NCBI GenBank assembly: GCA_023415305.1
Contig: JAEZKZ010000079.1
Location: 1 to 25,153, forward strand
From: Bacillota bacterium
GTDB taxonomy: Bacteria > Bacillota > Clostridia > Acetivibrionales > DSM-1351
Reading direction: 5' to 3'
Length of the DNA: 25,153 bases
Numbering within the stretch: position 1 is the stretch's first letter; the number at the start of each line of letters is the position of its first letter. Both the position numbers and the translations under genes were made by a program. The notes under the pieces are model-generated. The model had not been told where the DNA came from. It worked only from the letters and a program-made list of their open reading frames with translations, and made no database searches. Positions 1 to 8,295 of the stretch are shown in pieces.

Positions 1-208
1 GCACAAGTGAAATACTTTTACTGACCTGTCTCACTGTTTCAATGGAGTATTTGCTGAATTCATCCTTTGTTATGGAAGAAACATAATTATTGGTTATGCT
101 TATATTAAAAATCAAGGGCAAGGTTGCGAGAAATATGGTAATACAAACGATTTTGACAGATAGAGAGAAACTCATAACTTTAATATATAAGTTATTTAAT
201 ATTTTCAT
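1..208 (-). CDS. Membrane sensor protein, N-terminus only (probable sensor histidine kinase)
   Basis: The reverse strand is open from an ATG at 208 to the window edge (69 codons). An AGGAG ribosome binding site lies about 8 nt upstream. The product starts with a short basic stretch and one strong hydrophobic segment (about residues 12-37, including FLATLPLIF). A polar extracytoplasmic-looking stretch with ITNNYVSSITKDEF follows. This is the layout of YesM-type sensor kinases: a first membrane helix, then a sensing loop. No kinase domain is visible, so the family is inferred from topology and context. Kinases of this type often sit next to sugar ABC transporter operons and control them (established for yesMN beside yesOPQ in Bacillus). 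The gene is divergent from the binding-protein gene, which fits that role. It could also be a methyl-accepting chemotaxis protein. Confidence 0.6.
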   Translation of the reverse strand, partial: MKILNNLYIKVMSFSLSVKIVCITIFLATLPLIFNISITNNYVSSITKDEFSKYSIETVRQVSKSISLV

Positions 209-511
209 TTACGATTCTCCTGATAGGATATGTATTCAGTTATTAACAGTAGTTTAACATAAACCTAAAGAAAAACAACCGCTTTACATAAAAATAATAT
301 ACCGACTTATATTTTGCTCCGTGATAAAATAAGAACATCAGATAACAGTTATAATTTTTTCTCCTTCACTACTAATATTTTATATAGGTATACATATGTA
401 TTTATATTATTCATGAGGGTGAATCAATATAGAGTTTACATAATCCGTATTCTGCGGTTAGTCATACTCTTTATAAATTTGCAAATAATTATTTTAAAGG
501 AGAGGAAAATA
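209..511. other. Divergent intergenic region of the sugar locus
   Basis: About 300 bp of very AT-rich DNA separate the sensor gene from the sugar-binding protein gene. It must hold the promoters for both directions, but no hexamer pair stands out enough to call. TATATT at 308-313 with TTTACA at 283-288 has a poor 19-nt spacer. A reading frame runs in phase from 314 into the lipoprotein gene. It has no ribosome binding site at its start and would bury the signal peptide, so this stretch is treated as untranslated leader. Confidence 0.5.
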
Positions 512-1840
512 ATGAAGAAACGAATTATCTCAGCACTTATAGCTATTTCTTTAGCAGTGACAACTGCTGCATGCGGACAGGGATCAGAGAATACAAGCAG
601 CAGTACCAGCAGCAATACAGGCAGTAGCGAATCAAGTCAGACTGCAGCACAGGAAACAATAGCTGAAAAGGATTTAACACCAGTAACACTGATAACTCCA
701 TGGGAGATTTCTCAGGATGCAATCGACATGTTTACTGAAAAGACAGGTATTGAGGTTAAGCAGGATGTAATAACCGGTGGGGACTCGGCATATGAAAATG
801 CCAGAAATGCACGTATGGCCTCGGGTGAAAATCTAGATATTGTAGCGGTAAACCAGGCGGCAGCCCGTGATTTTTCTTCAAAGGGCTACCTGGTTGATCT
901 TTCCGGTGAGAGTTTCTGGGATAGGATCAGTGATACTGCAACCACGGATATTACCAATTTCTTCGGGGGAAAAAGATATGGCGTGAGCTATGAATCTACT
1001 GCTCTCGGTGTCTGGTATAACAAAGATATCTTTAAAAAATATAATCTGACACCTCCAACTAATTTCGACGAATTTATAAATATATGCAATACCTTAAAAG
1101 ATAATGGAGTGGCTCCTCTGGTGCAGGGAGGAAAGGATGTATGGCCTCTTGACCAATTTTTAAGATTAGCTATGAATCAGCTAGTACAAACATATCCCGA
1201 TTTTCAGTCTGATCTGGAATTAGGTAAAATAAAGTGGACAGACAAAGAGGTTGTGGATGTGCTCAAAGAAAGATTGGTTACCATAACAACTCCTGAATAT
1301 TTTGGCTCAAGCCTCCTTGGGACAAGCTACGATCAGTGCTGGCAGATAATGCTTCAGCAAAAGGCTGCCATGTGGGTTATGGGAAGCTGGGCGGTTGAAG
1401 TAATGACCAAGTCAAATGTTGAGCCAACCTTTGAAGTTGGAGCCTTTACGGCACCTAATAATGCCAAAGGTACCGAACAAATAATGGTTGGTGATACCTT
1501 CACCAGAATTTTTGGAATACTTGAAAAGAGTAATAATAAGGATAATGCCAAAAAGTTCCTGGCAGGCTTGGCCGAACCCGAAATTGCTGAAAAGAATATT
1601 GAAAAGAATCTGATGATATCCAACGTAAAGGGTGCAAGCTCTGCCAAACTTCCGGCCAGCCAGGACTGGAACAATATATTGACGCTTAAGGTTGGCAATA
1701 CTTATGTTTTCCACGATGAAGTAAATAAAGTAATAAATCAGCTGCTTACAAATGTGGTTGCAGGAAAAATGACCATAGACGAATATGCGGCGCAGCTTCA
1801 GAAGGCACAGGAAAAGGATAACTCAGCTTTAAAGAAATAA
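512..1840 (+). CDS. Sugar ABC transporter substrate-binding lipoprotein
   Basis: This is a 442-residue extracellular solute-binding protein of the family 1 (MalE/UgpB-like) fold. It would capture an oligosaccharide outside the cell for the two permeases encoded next. The start is the ATG at 512, preceded by AAAGGAGAGG. It gives a classic lipoprotein signal peptide: basic MKKR, a hydrophobic core, and a lipobox ending TAAC with the lipidated cysteine at residue 21. A Ser/Thr/Asn-rich linker follows (about residues 24-45), then the mature domain. Typical family features are a GVSYESTALGVWYNKDIF segment and a C-terminal helix-rich lobe with WVMGSWAVE. The length is normal. The context (two permeases, a rhamnosidase) suggests a plant-derived oligosaccharide ligand. 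The exact sugar cannot be read from sequence. Confidence 0.93.
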   Translation: MKKRIISALIAISLAVTTAACGQGSENTSSSTSSNTGSSESSQTAAQETIAEKDLTPVTLITPWEISQDAIDMFTEKTGIEVKQDVITGGDSAYENARNARMASGENLDIVAVNQAAARDFSSKGYLVDLSGESFWDRISDTATTDITNFFGGKRYGVSYESTALGVWYNKDIFKKYNLTPPTNFDEFINICNTLKDNGVAPLVQGGKDVWPLDQFLRLAMNQLVQTYPDFQSDLELGKIKWTDKEVVDVLKERLVTITTPEYFGSSLLGTSYDQCWQIMLQQKAAMWVMGSWAVEVMTKSNVEPTFEVGAFTAPNNAKGTEQIMVGDTFTRIFGILEKSNNKDNAKKFLAGLAEPEIAEKNIEKNLMISNVKGASSAKLPASQDWNNILTLKVGNTYVFHDEVNKVINQLLTNVVAGKMTIDEYAAQLQKAQEKDNSALKK

Positions 1841-1851
1841 TACCTATGATG

Positions 1852-1890
1852 TATTGGCCTATTATGTTAACAAAATATAATAGGCCAATA
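1852..1890 (+). other. Intercistronic hairpin after the binding-protein gene
   Basis: A perfect 14-bp inverted repeat (1852-1865 with 1877-1890, arm TATTGGCCTATTAT) has an 11-nt loop and no T-run after it. It lies 12 bp past the stop of the binding-protein gene, 110 bp before the first permease. Hairpins here commonly stabilise the upstream mRNA and reduce read-through, so binding protein is made in excess over permease. That role is inferred. Confidence 0.7.
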
Positions 1891-2000
1891 TAAATAAATT
1901 GTAAACATATTTTCAGGTAATTCCACATTATGACTTTTATTACAATGTGAATATCTAATTTTAATAAATAACTTTATATATATAGAAGAAGGAGATAAAT

Positions 2001-2888
2001 ATGTGGAATCACTATAAGAATAAAATATACCCATATTTACTGGTTTTACCGATACTTTTAGTATTTACGCTGGTAATAGTTATTCCAATGCTGGAGGGGC
2101 TGAGGATATCCTTCACCGACTGGGATGGAATATACTCGGTACCCAATTATGTAGGCTTTGACAACTATATAAGATTCTTTAAAAATCCCGATTTTTATAA
2201 TGTGCTGTTGGTAACTGTTAAAATGGGTGTAATCATAATTTTTTTACAGAATGCTTTTTCCATTTTTCTTGCAATCATGCTTCAAAAAAATAGCTTGCTT
2301 AACAGCTCACTTAGATCCTTGTTTTTTATTCCCGGGCTACTGACTACAATAGTTATCGGATTGATTTTTTCTTATATATTCAGCTCGAGTTTTGGTATTA
2401 TAAATCTTTTAGCCGATAAGGTGGGCTTGGATTCCATAGCCGCCATCGATTGGCTTGGTGACACAAGATACGCATTCATTTCGGTTGTCATTACCTCAAT
2501 ATGGCAATCTTGTGGTATCAGTATGATGATATATATGGGAGCTCTTAAAAATATACCTTTGGAATACTACGAAAGTGCCTATCTGGACGGGGTTACAGCA
2601 GTAAAGAAATTCAGGCACATTACTTTTCCCCTGCTGGCCCCTGCAGTTACAGTTAATATGCTTATGTCGGTTATCAATTGTATAAAAATATTTGACATAC
2701 CGTTTGTTATGACTAAGGGAGGGCCGGCAGGAGCTACTAAAACCATTGCTATTCTTTTATACGAGGATGCTTTCTACGGGCGCAACGCAGGGTATGCAGC
2801 GGCAGAGTCCTTTGCCTTACTGCTGATAATTTTTATCATTTCCATTTTACAATCCCAATACTTCAGAGCCAGGGAGGTAAATTTATAA
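2001..2888 (+). CDS. Sugar ABC transporter permease, MalF/UgpA type
   Basis: This 295-residue integral membrane protein is one of the two translocation subunits of the sugar importer. The N-terminus (YLLVLPILLVFTLVIVIPM) is the usual first helix, followed by the family's SFTDWDG element and about six membrane spans in all. The cytoplasmic coupling loop that contacts the ATPase (EAA loop) is present at about residues 188-212: E191-S-A, D196-G197, then F..I.FPLLAPA. The start is ATG with AGAAGGAGAT upstream. The gene ends 1 nt before the second permease, so the two are translationally linked. No ATP-binding subunit is encoded nearby. Clostridial and Bacillus sugar importers of this class often share one MsmX-type ATPase encoded elsewhere. 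Confidence 0.93.
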   Translation: MWNHYKNKIYPYLLVLPILLVFTLVIVIPMLEGLRISFTDWDGIYSVPNYVGFDNYIRFFKNPDFYNVLLVTVKMGVIIIFLQNAFSIFLAIMLQKNSLLNSSLRSLFFIPGLLTTIVIGLIFSYIFSSSFGIINLLADKVGLDSIAAIDWLGDTRYAFISVVITSIWQSCGISMMIYMGALKNIPLEYYESAYLDGVTAVKKFRHITFPLLAPAVTVNMLMSVINCIKIFDIPFVMTKGGPAGATKTIAILLYEDAFYGRNAGYAAAESFALLLIIFIISILQSQYFRAREVNL

Positions 2889-2889
2889 C

Positions 2890-3729
2890 ATGCCGGCTAA
2901 AATATCTTTTGATAAAGTAATTAAAGCTGTAAGTATAGCAATCCTGCTAATATTTATAGTTGTGACAGTATATCCTTTAATTCAGACGCTACTGATTTCC
3001 ATTAAACCGATTGACGAATTCACACTGAACCCTGTTGGTCTTCCTAATAAAATAAGGCTTGAGAATTATATGGATGCCTGGAAGGGCGGGAAGTTTGATT
3101 CTTTGTTTTTGAATAGTATTATCGTTACCTTTTTTACAATAGTTTTTACCATACTTTTAGCATCTCCTGCGGGTTTTGCACTTGCAAAACTTAAACTTAA
3201 AGGTGAAAAATTTATTTACAGTTACTTGATTCTTGGAATGATTATCCCTTTTCAGGTTATTATGGTACCTTTAATGAAGTATGTGAGAATGTTCCATGCC
3301 ATCAATAGAATTGAGACCTTGATTGTCATATATACAGCAACCAGTATAATTCTTCCGGTTGTTATGTATACAAGTTTTTATAAATCTATTCCTGATGAAA
3401 TTATTGAAGCAGCTAAAATAGATGGATGCAGTATTATAAAAGTATTCGGAAAAATTCTGTTTCCACTGACACCCTCCATAAATGCAACGGTTGCAATATT
3501 GGTGGGAATGTATCCCTGGAGAGATTTTTTTATACCTCTGCTGTTTGCAACAGATGAAAAGTCAAGAACCCTGGCAGTGGGAATATATAGTTTCTCAAGT
3601 TCTTTTTTTAATGATTGGACCATAATCTTTGCAGCAATGGTCATCCAATCTATACCCCTGATTATACTGTATCTTGTTTTCCAAAAAACATTTGTTGAGG
3701 GGATAACATCCGGTGCGGTAAAGGGATAA
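2890..3729 (+). CDS. Sugar ABC transporter permease, MalG/UgpE type
   Basis: This 279-residue permease is the partner of the preceding one. It has about six hydrophobic helices and the family's early SIKPIDEF element after the first helix. The EAA loop is almost canonical: E173-A-A, D178-G179, then F..I.FPL. A glycine- and proline-rich C-terminal end follows the last span (EGITSGAVKG, typical of this family). The ATG lies 1 nt after the upstream stop, and its ribosome binding site AGGGAGG lies inside the end of the previous gene. Together with the binding protein this makes a complete type-I sugar importer except for the ATPase. Confidence 0.93.
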   Translation: MPAKISFDKVIKAVSIAILLIFIVVTVYPLIQTLLISIKPIDEFTLNPVGLPNKIRLENYMDAWKGGKFDSLFLNSIIVTFFTIVFTILLASPAGFALAKLKLKGEKFIYSYLILGMIIPFQVIMVPLMKYVRMFHAINRIETLIVIYTATSIILPVVMYTSFYKSIPDEIIEAAKIDGCSIIKVFGKILFPLTPSINATVAILVGMYPWRDFFIPLLFATDEKSRTLAVGIYSFSSSFFNDWTIIFAAMVIQSIPLIILYLVFQKTFVEGITSGAVKG

Positions 3730-3761
3730 TTACTAAAAAATGCAGATTGGAGAGATGTAGA

Positions 3762-5396
3762 ATGCTGGTTCCATATATTAGATTTGATGGGTCGGAAAGT
3801 GCGAAGCAAATGAGCAGGATATTTGCCGAAAACTTACAGGATCTTTTGCTAAAGATAGATGATGGTAAAAATGATTTTGACAGGGGTTTCTTTCATACAT
3901 CAACAGTACAGCATGAAGGAACTTGTTATTATAATGAAATATGGTCTAGAGATGCAGGCAGAGGGCTTATTGAACTGGCCAGACTGGGGTTTAAAGACGA
4001 GGCACGCCAGGTCGCTGCATATCTTCTTGAAAATATAAATGAAAAGGATCACTGGGGGAGAGCTATTCCGAATAATTACTCAGCTGATAATGAAACTGAT
4101 GGAAATGCTCTGATACTATTGGGTATTTCAAGAACCTGGAAAGCAAACAATTTTGAAATTGATCTTGCAAAAACTTACCTTGCAGCCACTCTGCCTGTTT
4201 TTAAATGGATGGAGAAATTGATGGACAGCAATGAATTTTCATTGCTTCCAAGCAACTCTGAGCTCTCTGGCAACCCTAATACGCCATATTCTGTTTTTGG
4301 AATATACCCGAACTATGCGGCGCTGGAGGCTATTTACGCCTTCAGAGCTATGGCCTGCAAAGCGGATTTGGAGGAAGAACAATATTATGACATGCTTGGA
4401 AAGCGGCTGGAGAAAGCAATCCGGGAAAATTTGATTTCAAGGGGTCAAAGTATTCTGACCCCAAAGAATATCTGGCTGAACGGGATAGACTCCAGGGACG
4501 GCAGACCTTACGAATTTTCAGAATGGGACGGAACCTCCTGGCCCATATATCATTGGACAAGACAACTCCCGTATATATTAAGCAGCGACATGAGAGAAAT
4601 CAAGTTATTACAAGACAATATGTATAATACAAACCTCAGTTCATATGAGTACATTCTAAATTATATGTCAAACAGCAGGTATTTCAGAAAATATGGATTT
4701 GTAAGCAATACTGGCTGGACTGGAACTGGGGAACGTCATGATGATACAATGTGCGGTTATGGACAGGGTTTTATGACCCAGGCAGCTTTACTCGCAGATG
4801 ACGTAAATACATACAGCAAGCTGCTTGAAGGTGTTGCCAGGCTGGCATATGACGGAGATGTTGTTCAGCCCCTATCCTTTGAAATGAATCCATGGGTTAT
4901 GCATGAGTGCTTTAATTATGAAAACTATGAAGAAGGATATGATCATACTTTTGGAGTAAAATCCGAGGGGAGGCCTCAGATACTTGAAAATCCAGGGGAC
5001 GAGGGCAATTTGGTTCAAGCTGCCGAAATACTGAAAGTATTTGCCATAATTGCAGGAGTTGATGACTCCAATCAGGACAAACTTATAATCCGACCTAGAA
5101 TACCCTGGATATGGGATGATATTTATGTAGAGAATTATCCGGCGGTTATAGATGGTGAAAGCACAAGAATTGAATACAAAATGACACATGAACGCTGGAA
5201 ACGTACTTGTACAATAAAACTTAAAAGCACTGCCAGAATAAAAAATGCCGATTTTAGAATTGGACCCTTTCCTGCATACTTGAAACTGCCATCAACATTT
5301 GAATACTATGTTGAAAACAGTAAAGGTGCATCATGGATATGGATCAGAGACATAGAAGGATATGAATACGAAAAAACCATAAGCTTATACAAATAA
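3762..5396 (+). CDS. Six-hairpin glycosidase-like protein, family not recognised
   Basis: This 544-residue cytoplasmic protein has no signal peptide. The ATG at 3762 is chosen because GGAGAG lies 7 nt before it; an in-frame TTG at 3747 lacks a site. Alternating helices and aromatic-rich turns suggest an (alpha/alpha)6 barrel. The motif EIWSRDAGRGLIELARLGF near residue 65 resembles the W.RD..G...A element of GH15/GH63-like enzymes. Other probably conserved elements are EWDGTSWPIYHW, GWTGTGERHDDTMCGYGQGF and ENPGDEGNLVQAAE, all rich in acidic and aromatic residues as expected for a sugar-binding cleft. A C-terminal beta-rich part follows (about residues 430-544). The gene sits between the importer and the rhamnosidase, so it probably acts on the imported oligosaccharide. 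The reaction and GH family are unknown; it could be an uncharacterised hydrolase or a phosphorylase-like enzyme. Confidence 0.72.
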   Translation: MLVPYIRFDGSESAKQMSRIFAENLQDLLLKIDDGKNDFDRGFFHTSTVQHEGTCYYNEIWSRDAGRGLIELARLGFKDEARQVAAYLLENINEKDHWGRAIPNNYSADNETDGNALILLGISRTWKANNFEIDLAKTYLAATLPVFKWMEKLMDSNEFSLLPSNSELSGNPNTPYSVFGIYPNYAALEAIYAFRAMACKADLEEEQYYDMLGKRLEKAIRENLISRGQSILTPKNIWLNGIDSRDGRPYEFSEWDGTSWPIYHWTRQLPYILSSDMREIKLLQDNMYNTNLSSYEYILNYMSNSRYFRKYGFVSNTGWTGTGERHDDTMCGYGQGFMTQAALLADDVNTYSKLLEGVARLAYDGDVVQPLSFEMNPWVMHECFNYENYEEGYDHTFGVKSEGRPQILENPGDEGNLVQAAEILKVFAIIAGVDDSNQDKLIIRPRIPWIWDDIYVENYPAVIDGESTRIEYKMTHERWKRTCTIKLKSTARIKNADFRIGPFPAYLKLPSTFEYYVENSKGASWIWIRDIEGYEYEKTISLYK

Positions 5397-5427
5397 GTCT
5401 GAAACTAAATAGGGAAGGTTTACAAAA

Positions 5428-8295
5428 ATGTGGGAAGCAAAATGGATTTGGTCGGATAACGATAATAATGAGGAAATAAACAGATGGTTGTGTTTCAGAA
5501 AAAAATTCCTGGTTGATTATGACTTTAATAGTGTTCTAATGAAAATATCGGCAGATTCAAGATATATCCTATATATAAATGGAATGGAGATCAATAGGGG
5601 ACCTGCCAGATGCTGGCCCTTTGAGCAAAGCTATGATGTTATTGACATAGGTAACTATTTGAAAAAAGGAATGAACGTTATAGCTGTACTGGTTAATTTT
5701 TATGGAACATCTACCTCACAATATATTCACGGCCGAGGGGGCCTTTTGGCACAGGCGGAATTCTTTAATAAAGGAATGCCGACAGCCAAGATATGCACAA
5801 ATACAGATTGGCTTTGCAAGGAGCATTTTGGGTATGTATCAAAATTATGCAGGATAAATGTTGCTCAGCCGTGGATGGAAATATATGATGCACGGAAGTT
5901 TGACAGCAATTGGATTAGTACCGATTACGACGATTCTGACTGGAATCGGGCTGTCGAAATAGGTACTGTGGGCTGCAAGCCCTGGAGCAACCTAATGGAA
6001 AGAGATATACCCTTATTGGCCTCCAGTGAAAAATATGCCGGCAGGGTACTGGCGTATAAAACTGTAGCATCCGGCGGAACATATGTGAGCATAGATGTAA
6101 AAGCCAACTTTTTCCCCGGATGCCATGACACAATTGATAAAAAGTTTCTGGGTTTTATAGCCACTTATATAATTTCTCCCTCCAGTATGAAAATAAATAT
6201 GGAACTGGTATGCAGGAATACGCCTGAAAGACCTGAACGTATAAAAGTCAACGGCAGGGAATATATATTCGAAACAGGTGTGAATACACTTGAGATAGAA
6301 CTTATCGAAGGCAAAAATTTATGTCTGATTGATATCAGCGGGTACTATCAGAGGTTTAATATGAATTATCTCTTTGAGTGCAGGGAGATATTGACATTTA
6401 TCTCCCCTTTTACAGGGCATGATTCTGATTTTTCAACAATAGGACCCTTTGAAGCCGAAAGCATTCTCAATATTGTAGCTGTAAATAATGAACTGAATTT
6501 TGAGAATAAGAATTATATAAACATATGGGAGAATAGTTATGTAAATATACAGGATTACAGCAAATGGGCAAAACCTGTAAATGACAGATTTTATACCTAT
6601 GAGAATCCACATACTTTCAGTTTGACCCATAAGGTACTCCGGGAATTACCTGTTTCTGAAGCTCTGAACAATATGATCATCCCAAACTTGGCGCCCTTTG
6701 AATTATTACCATATAATAATGATATCAAACAGATAATTATTGATTTTGGATGTGAAATATCGGGTTTTATAGAGTTTGATATTGAAGCAAACGAGGGAGT
6801 AAATATTGATATTGATTTCAGTGAATGTATTTATAATGGAAAAATCGAATATGCCGGCGATATGAATACCGCAATGCGTTATATAACCCGGCAGGGCAGA
6901 CAGCGGTATAAGTCCCATCTGAGAAGAGGCTTCAGATATGCCATATTGTCTATAGGAGGATATAATGAAAAAATATCCATATATTCAGTAAGAGCAATTG
7001 AAGTAACTTATCCTGTAGCTCATACAGGCGATTTCAAGTGTTCTGATTATGAGCTGAATCAAATCTGGGATATTTCAAGGCGTACACTTTTGTTGTGCAT
7101 GGAAGATACCTATGTGGATTGCCCGGCTTACGAGCAGGCTTACTGGATTGGAGATGCAAGGATAGAAGCCCTTGTTGCATACTACGTGTTTGGAGCATAT
7201 GATTTAATGAAACGGAGTGTAAAAATGGTTGCCGGATCCATGGAACAACCGGGTTCCATGGAACAACCTCGCTCCATGGAAAAATCCCGTTTGCCCGAAG
7301 CTCAGGTACCTACAGGGTGCAGCACCTTTATCACCGCATGGACAATGCTCTGGGTAATCTCCTGCAGGGAGTATTATGACTATTCCGGTGATATTGAAGG
7401 AGTAAAAAGAGTTTATAAAGATATGCTAAAGACTGTTAAAAGACTTGAAGAACACCTCAATAAGGATAATCTACTTGAAATAGACGGGTGGAATATGCTT
7501 GATTGGGCTGGTATGGATACTCCGGTATCAGGAGTAGTGACACATCAATGCGCGCTGTTTGTAAAGGCCTTGCGGGATACGGCCTATATTGCTGAAAAAC
7601 TAAGGGACTCCAATACGGCCGAAGCTATAAACAAAATAGCAGAACGAATAGTCAAGGCCATTAATTTAAAACTGTGGGATAATAATAAAAATGCTTTTAT
7701 TGATTGCATACACAAAAATGGTGAAAGATCTGAAATAATCAGCATTCAAACCAATATAATGGTTTATTTGTGTCAATGTGCCGATTCTGATAAAACCCGA
7801 TTTATTGAAAATTACATTGTGGATATTCCTGATAGTTTTGTACAAATAGGCAGTCCTTTTATGTCATTCTTTTACTTTGAAGCACTCTCAAGGCTGGGAC
7901 GCAATGACATTATTCTGTGCAGAATAAAAAGTGACTGGGGTATGATGCTAAGAAATGGTGCCACTACCTGCTGGGAAACCTTCAAGGGCTTTGAAAAAAA
8001 CCGACTGACACGCAGCCATTGCCATGGATGGTCTACAGCCCCAGGATACTTCCTTGGGGCAAATATCCTGGGAGTAAAGCCGGTAACGGCGGGATTTGAT
8101 GAACTGATAATACAGCCCGACCCTTCGGGACTTCAGTGGGCAAAAGGAGATGTTCCTACACCTCATGGACCTGTTCATGTAGAGTGGGAGTATGTTGACA
8201 ACAAGTTTAATATCCAGGTAAGTGTACCCGAGGGTTGTGCTTATACAATAAAGTATCCTGAAGAGAGGGAGGAAAAGAATGGAACCCAGCTATGA
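5428..8295 (+). CDS. Alpha-L-rhamnosidase, GH78 type, intracellular
   Basis: This 955-residue protein removes terminal alpha-L-rhamnose from oligosaccharides by inversion. N-terminal beta-sandwich domains (about residues 1-400) open with EAKWIW and include the jelly-roll motif SADSRYILYINGMEINRGPA. Another beta domain (about 430-530) precedes the six-hairpin barrel (about 540-870) and a C-terminal beta domain. The active-site cluster is intact: D564-C-P..E569...W.GD576 has the same spacing as Asp567/Glu572/Asp579 of the Bacillus enzyme RhaB, and E850 in TTCWETF fits the catalytic base. No signal peptide is present, so the enzyme works after import. The start is ATG with GGGAAGG upstream. A three-unit 18-bp tandem repeat lies in the barrel (residues 603-620). 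The gene overlaps the next by 17 nt. The family assignment is firm; the natural substrate is not known. Confidence 0.9.
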   Translation: MWEAKWIWSDNDNNEEINRWLCFRKKFLVDYDFNSVLMKISADSRYILYINGMEINRGPARCWPFEQSYDVIDIGNYLKKGMNVIAVLVNFYGTSTSQYIHGRGGLLAQAEFFNKGMPTAKICTNTDWLCKEHFGYVSKLCRINVAQPWMEIYDARKFDSNWISTDYDDSDWNRAVEIGTVGCKPWSNLMERDIPLLASSEKYAGRVLAYKTVASGGTYVSIDVKANFFPGCHDTIDKKFLGFIATYIISPSSMKINMELVCRNTPERPERIKVNGREYIFETGVNTLEIELIEGKNLCLIDISGYYQRFNMNYLFECREILTFISPFTGHDSDFSTIGPFEAESILNIVAVNNELNFENKNYINIWENSYVNIQDYSKWAKPVNDRFYTYENPHTFSLTHKVLRELPVSEALNNMIIPNLAPFELLPYNNDIKQIIIDFGCEISGFIEFDIEANEGVNIDIDFSECIYNGKIEYAGDMNTAMRYITRQGRQRYKSHLRRGFRYAILSIGGYNEKISIYSVRAIEVTYPVAHTGDFKCSDYELNQIWDISRRTLLLCMEDTYVDCPAYEQAYWIGDARIEALVAYYVFGAYDLMKRSVKMVAGSMEQPGSMEQPRSMEKSRLPEAQVPTGCSTFITAWTMLWVISCREYYDYSGDIEGVKRVYKDMLKTVKRLEEHLNKDNLLEIDGWNMLDWAGMDTPVSGVVTHQCALFVKALRDTAYIAEKLRDSNTAEAINKIAERIVKAINLKLWDNNKNAFIDCIHKNGERSEIISIQTNIMVYLCQCADSDKTRFIENYIVDIPDSFVQIGSPFMSFFYFEALSRLGRNDIILCRIKSDWGMMLRNGATTCWETFKGFEKNRLTRSHCHGWSTAPGYFLGANILGVKPVTAGFDELIIQPDPSGLQWAKGDVPTPHGPVHVEWEYVDNKFNIQVSVPEGCAYTIKYPEEREEKNGTQL
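7234..7287 (+). repeat. Three in-frame 18-bp tandem repeats inside the rhamnosidase gene
   Basis: The units at 7234-7251, 7252-7269 and 7270-7287 share TCCATGGAA and encode GSMEQP, GSMEQP and RSMEKS. The first two units differ at two bases; the third is more diverged. The reading frame is kept. Confidence 0.9.

Noticed and set aside
314..511. Upstream extension of the sugar-binding protein by 66 residues.
   Set aside because: No ribosome binding site at 314. The internal ATG at 512 has a good site and a perfect lipoprotein signal peptide directly after it.
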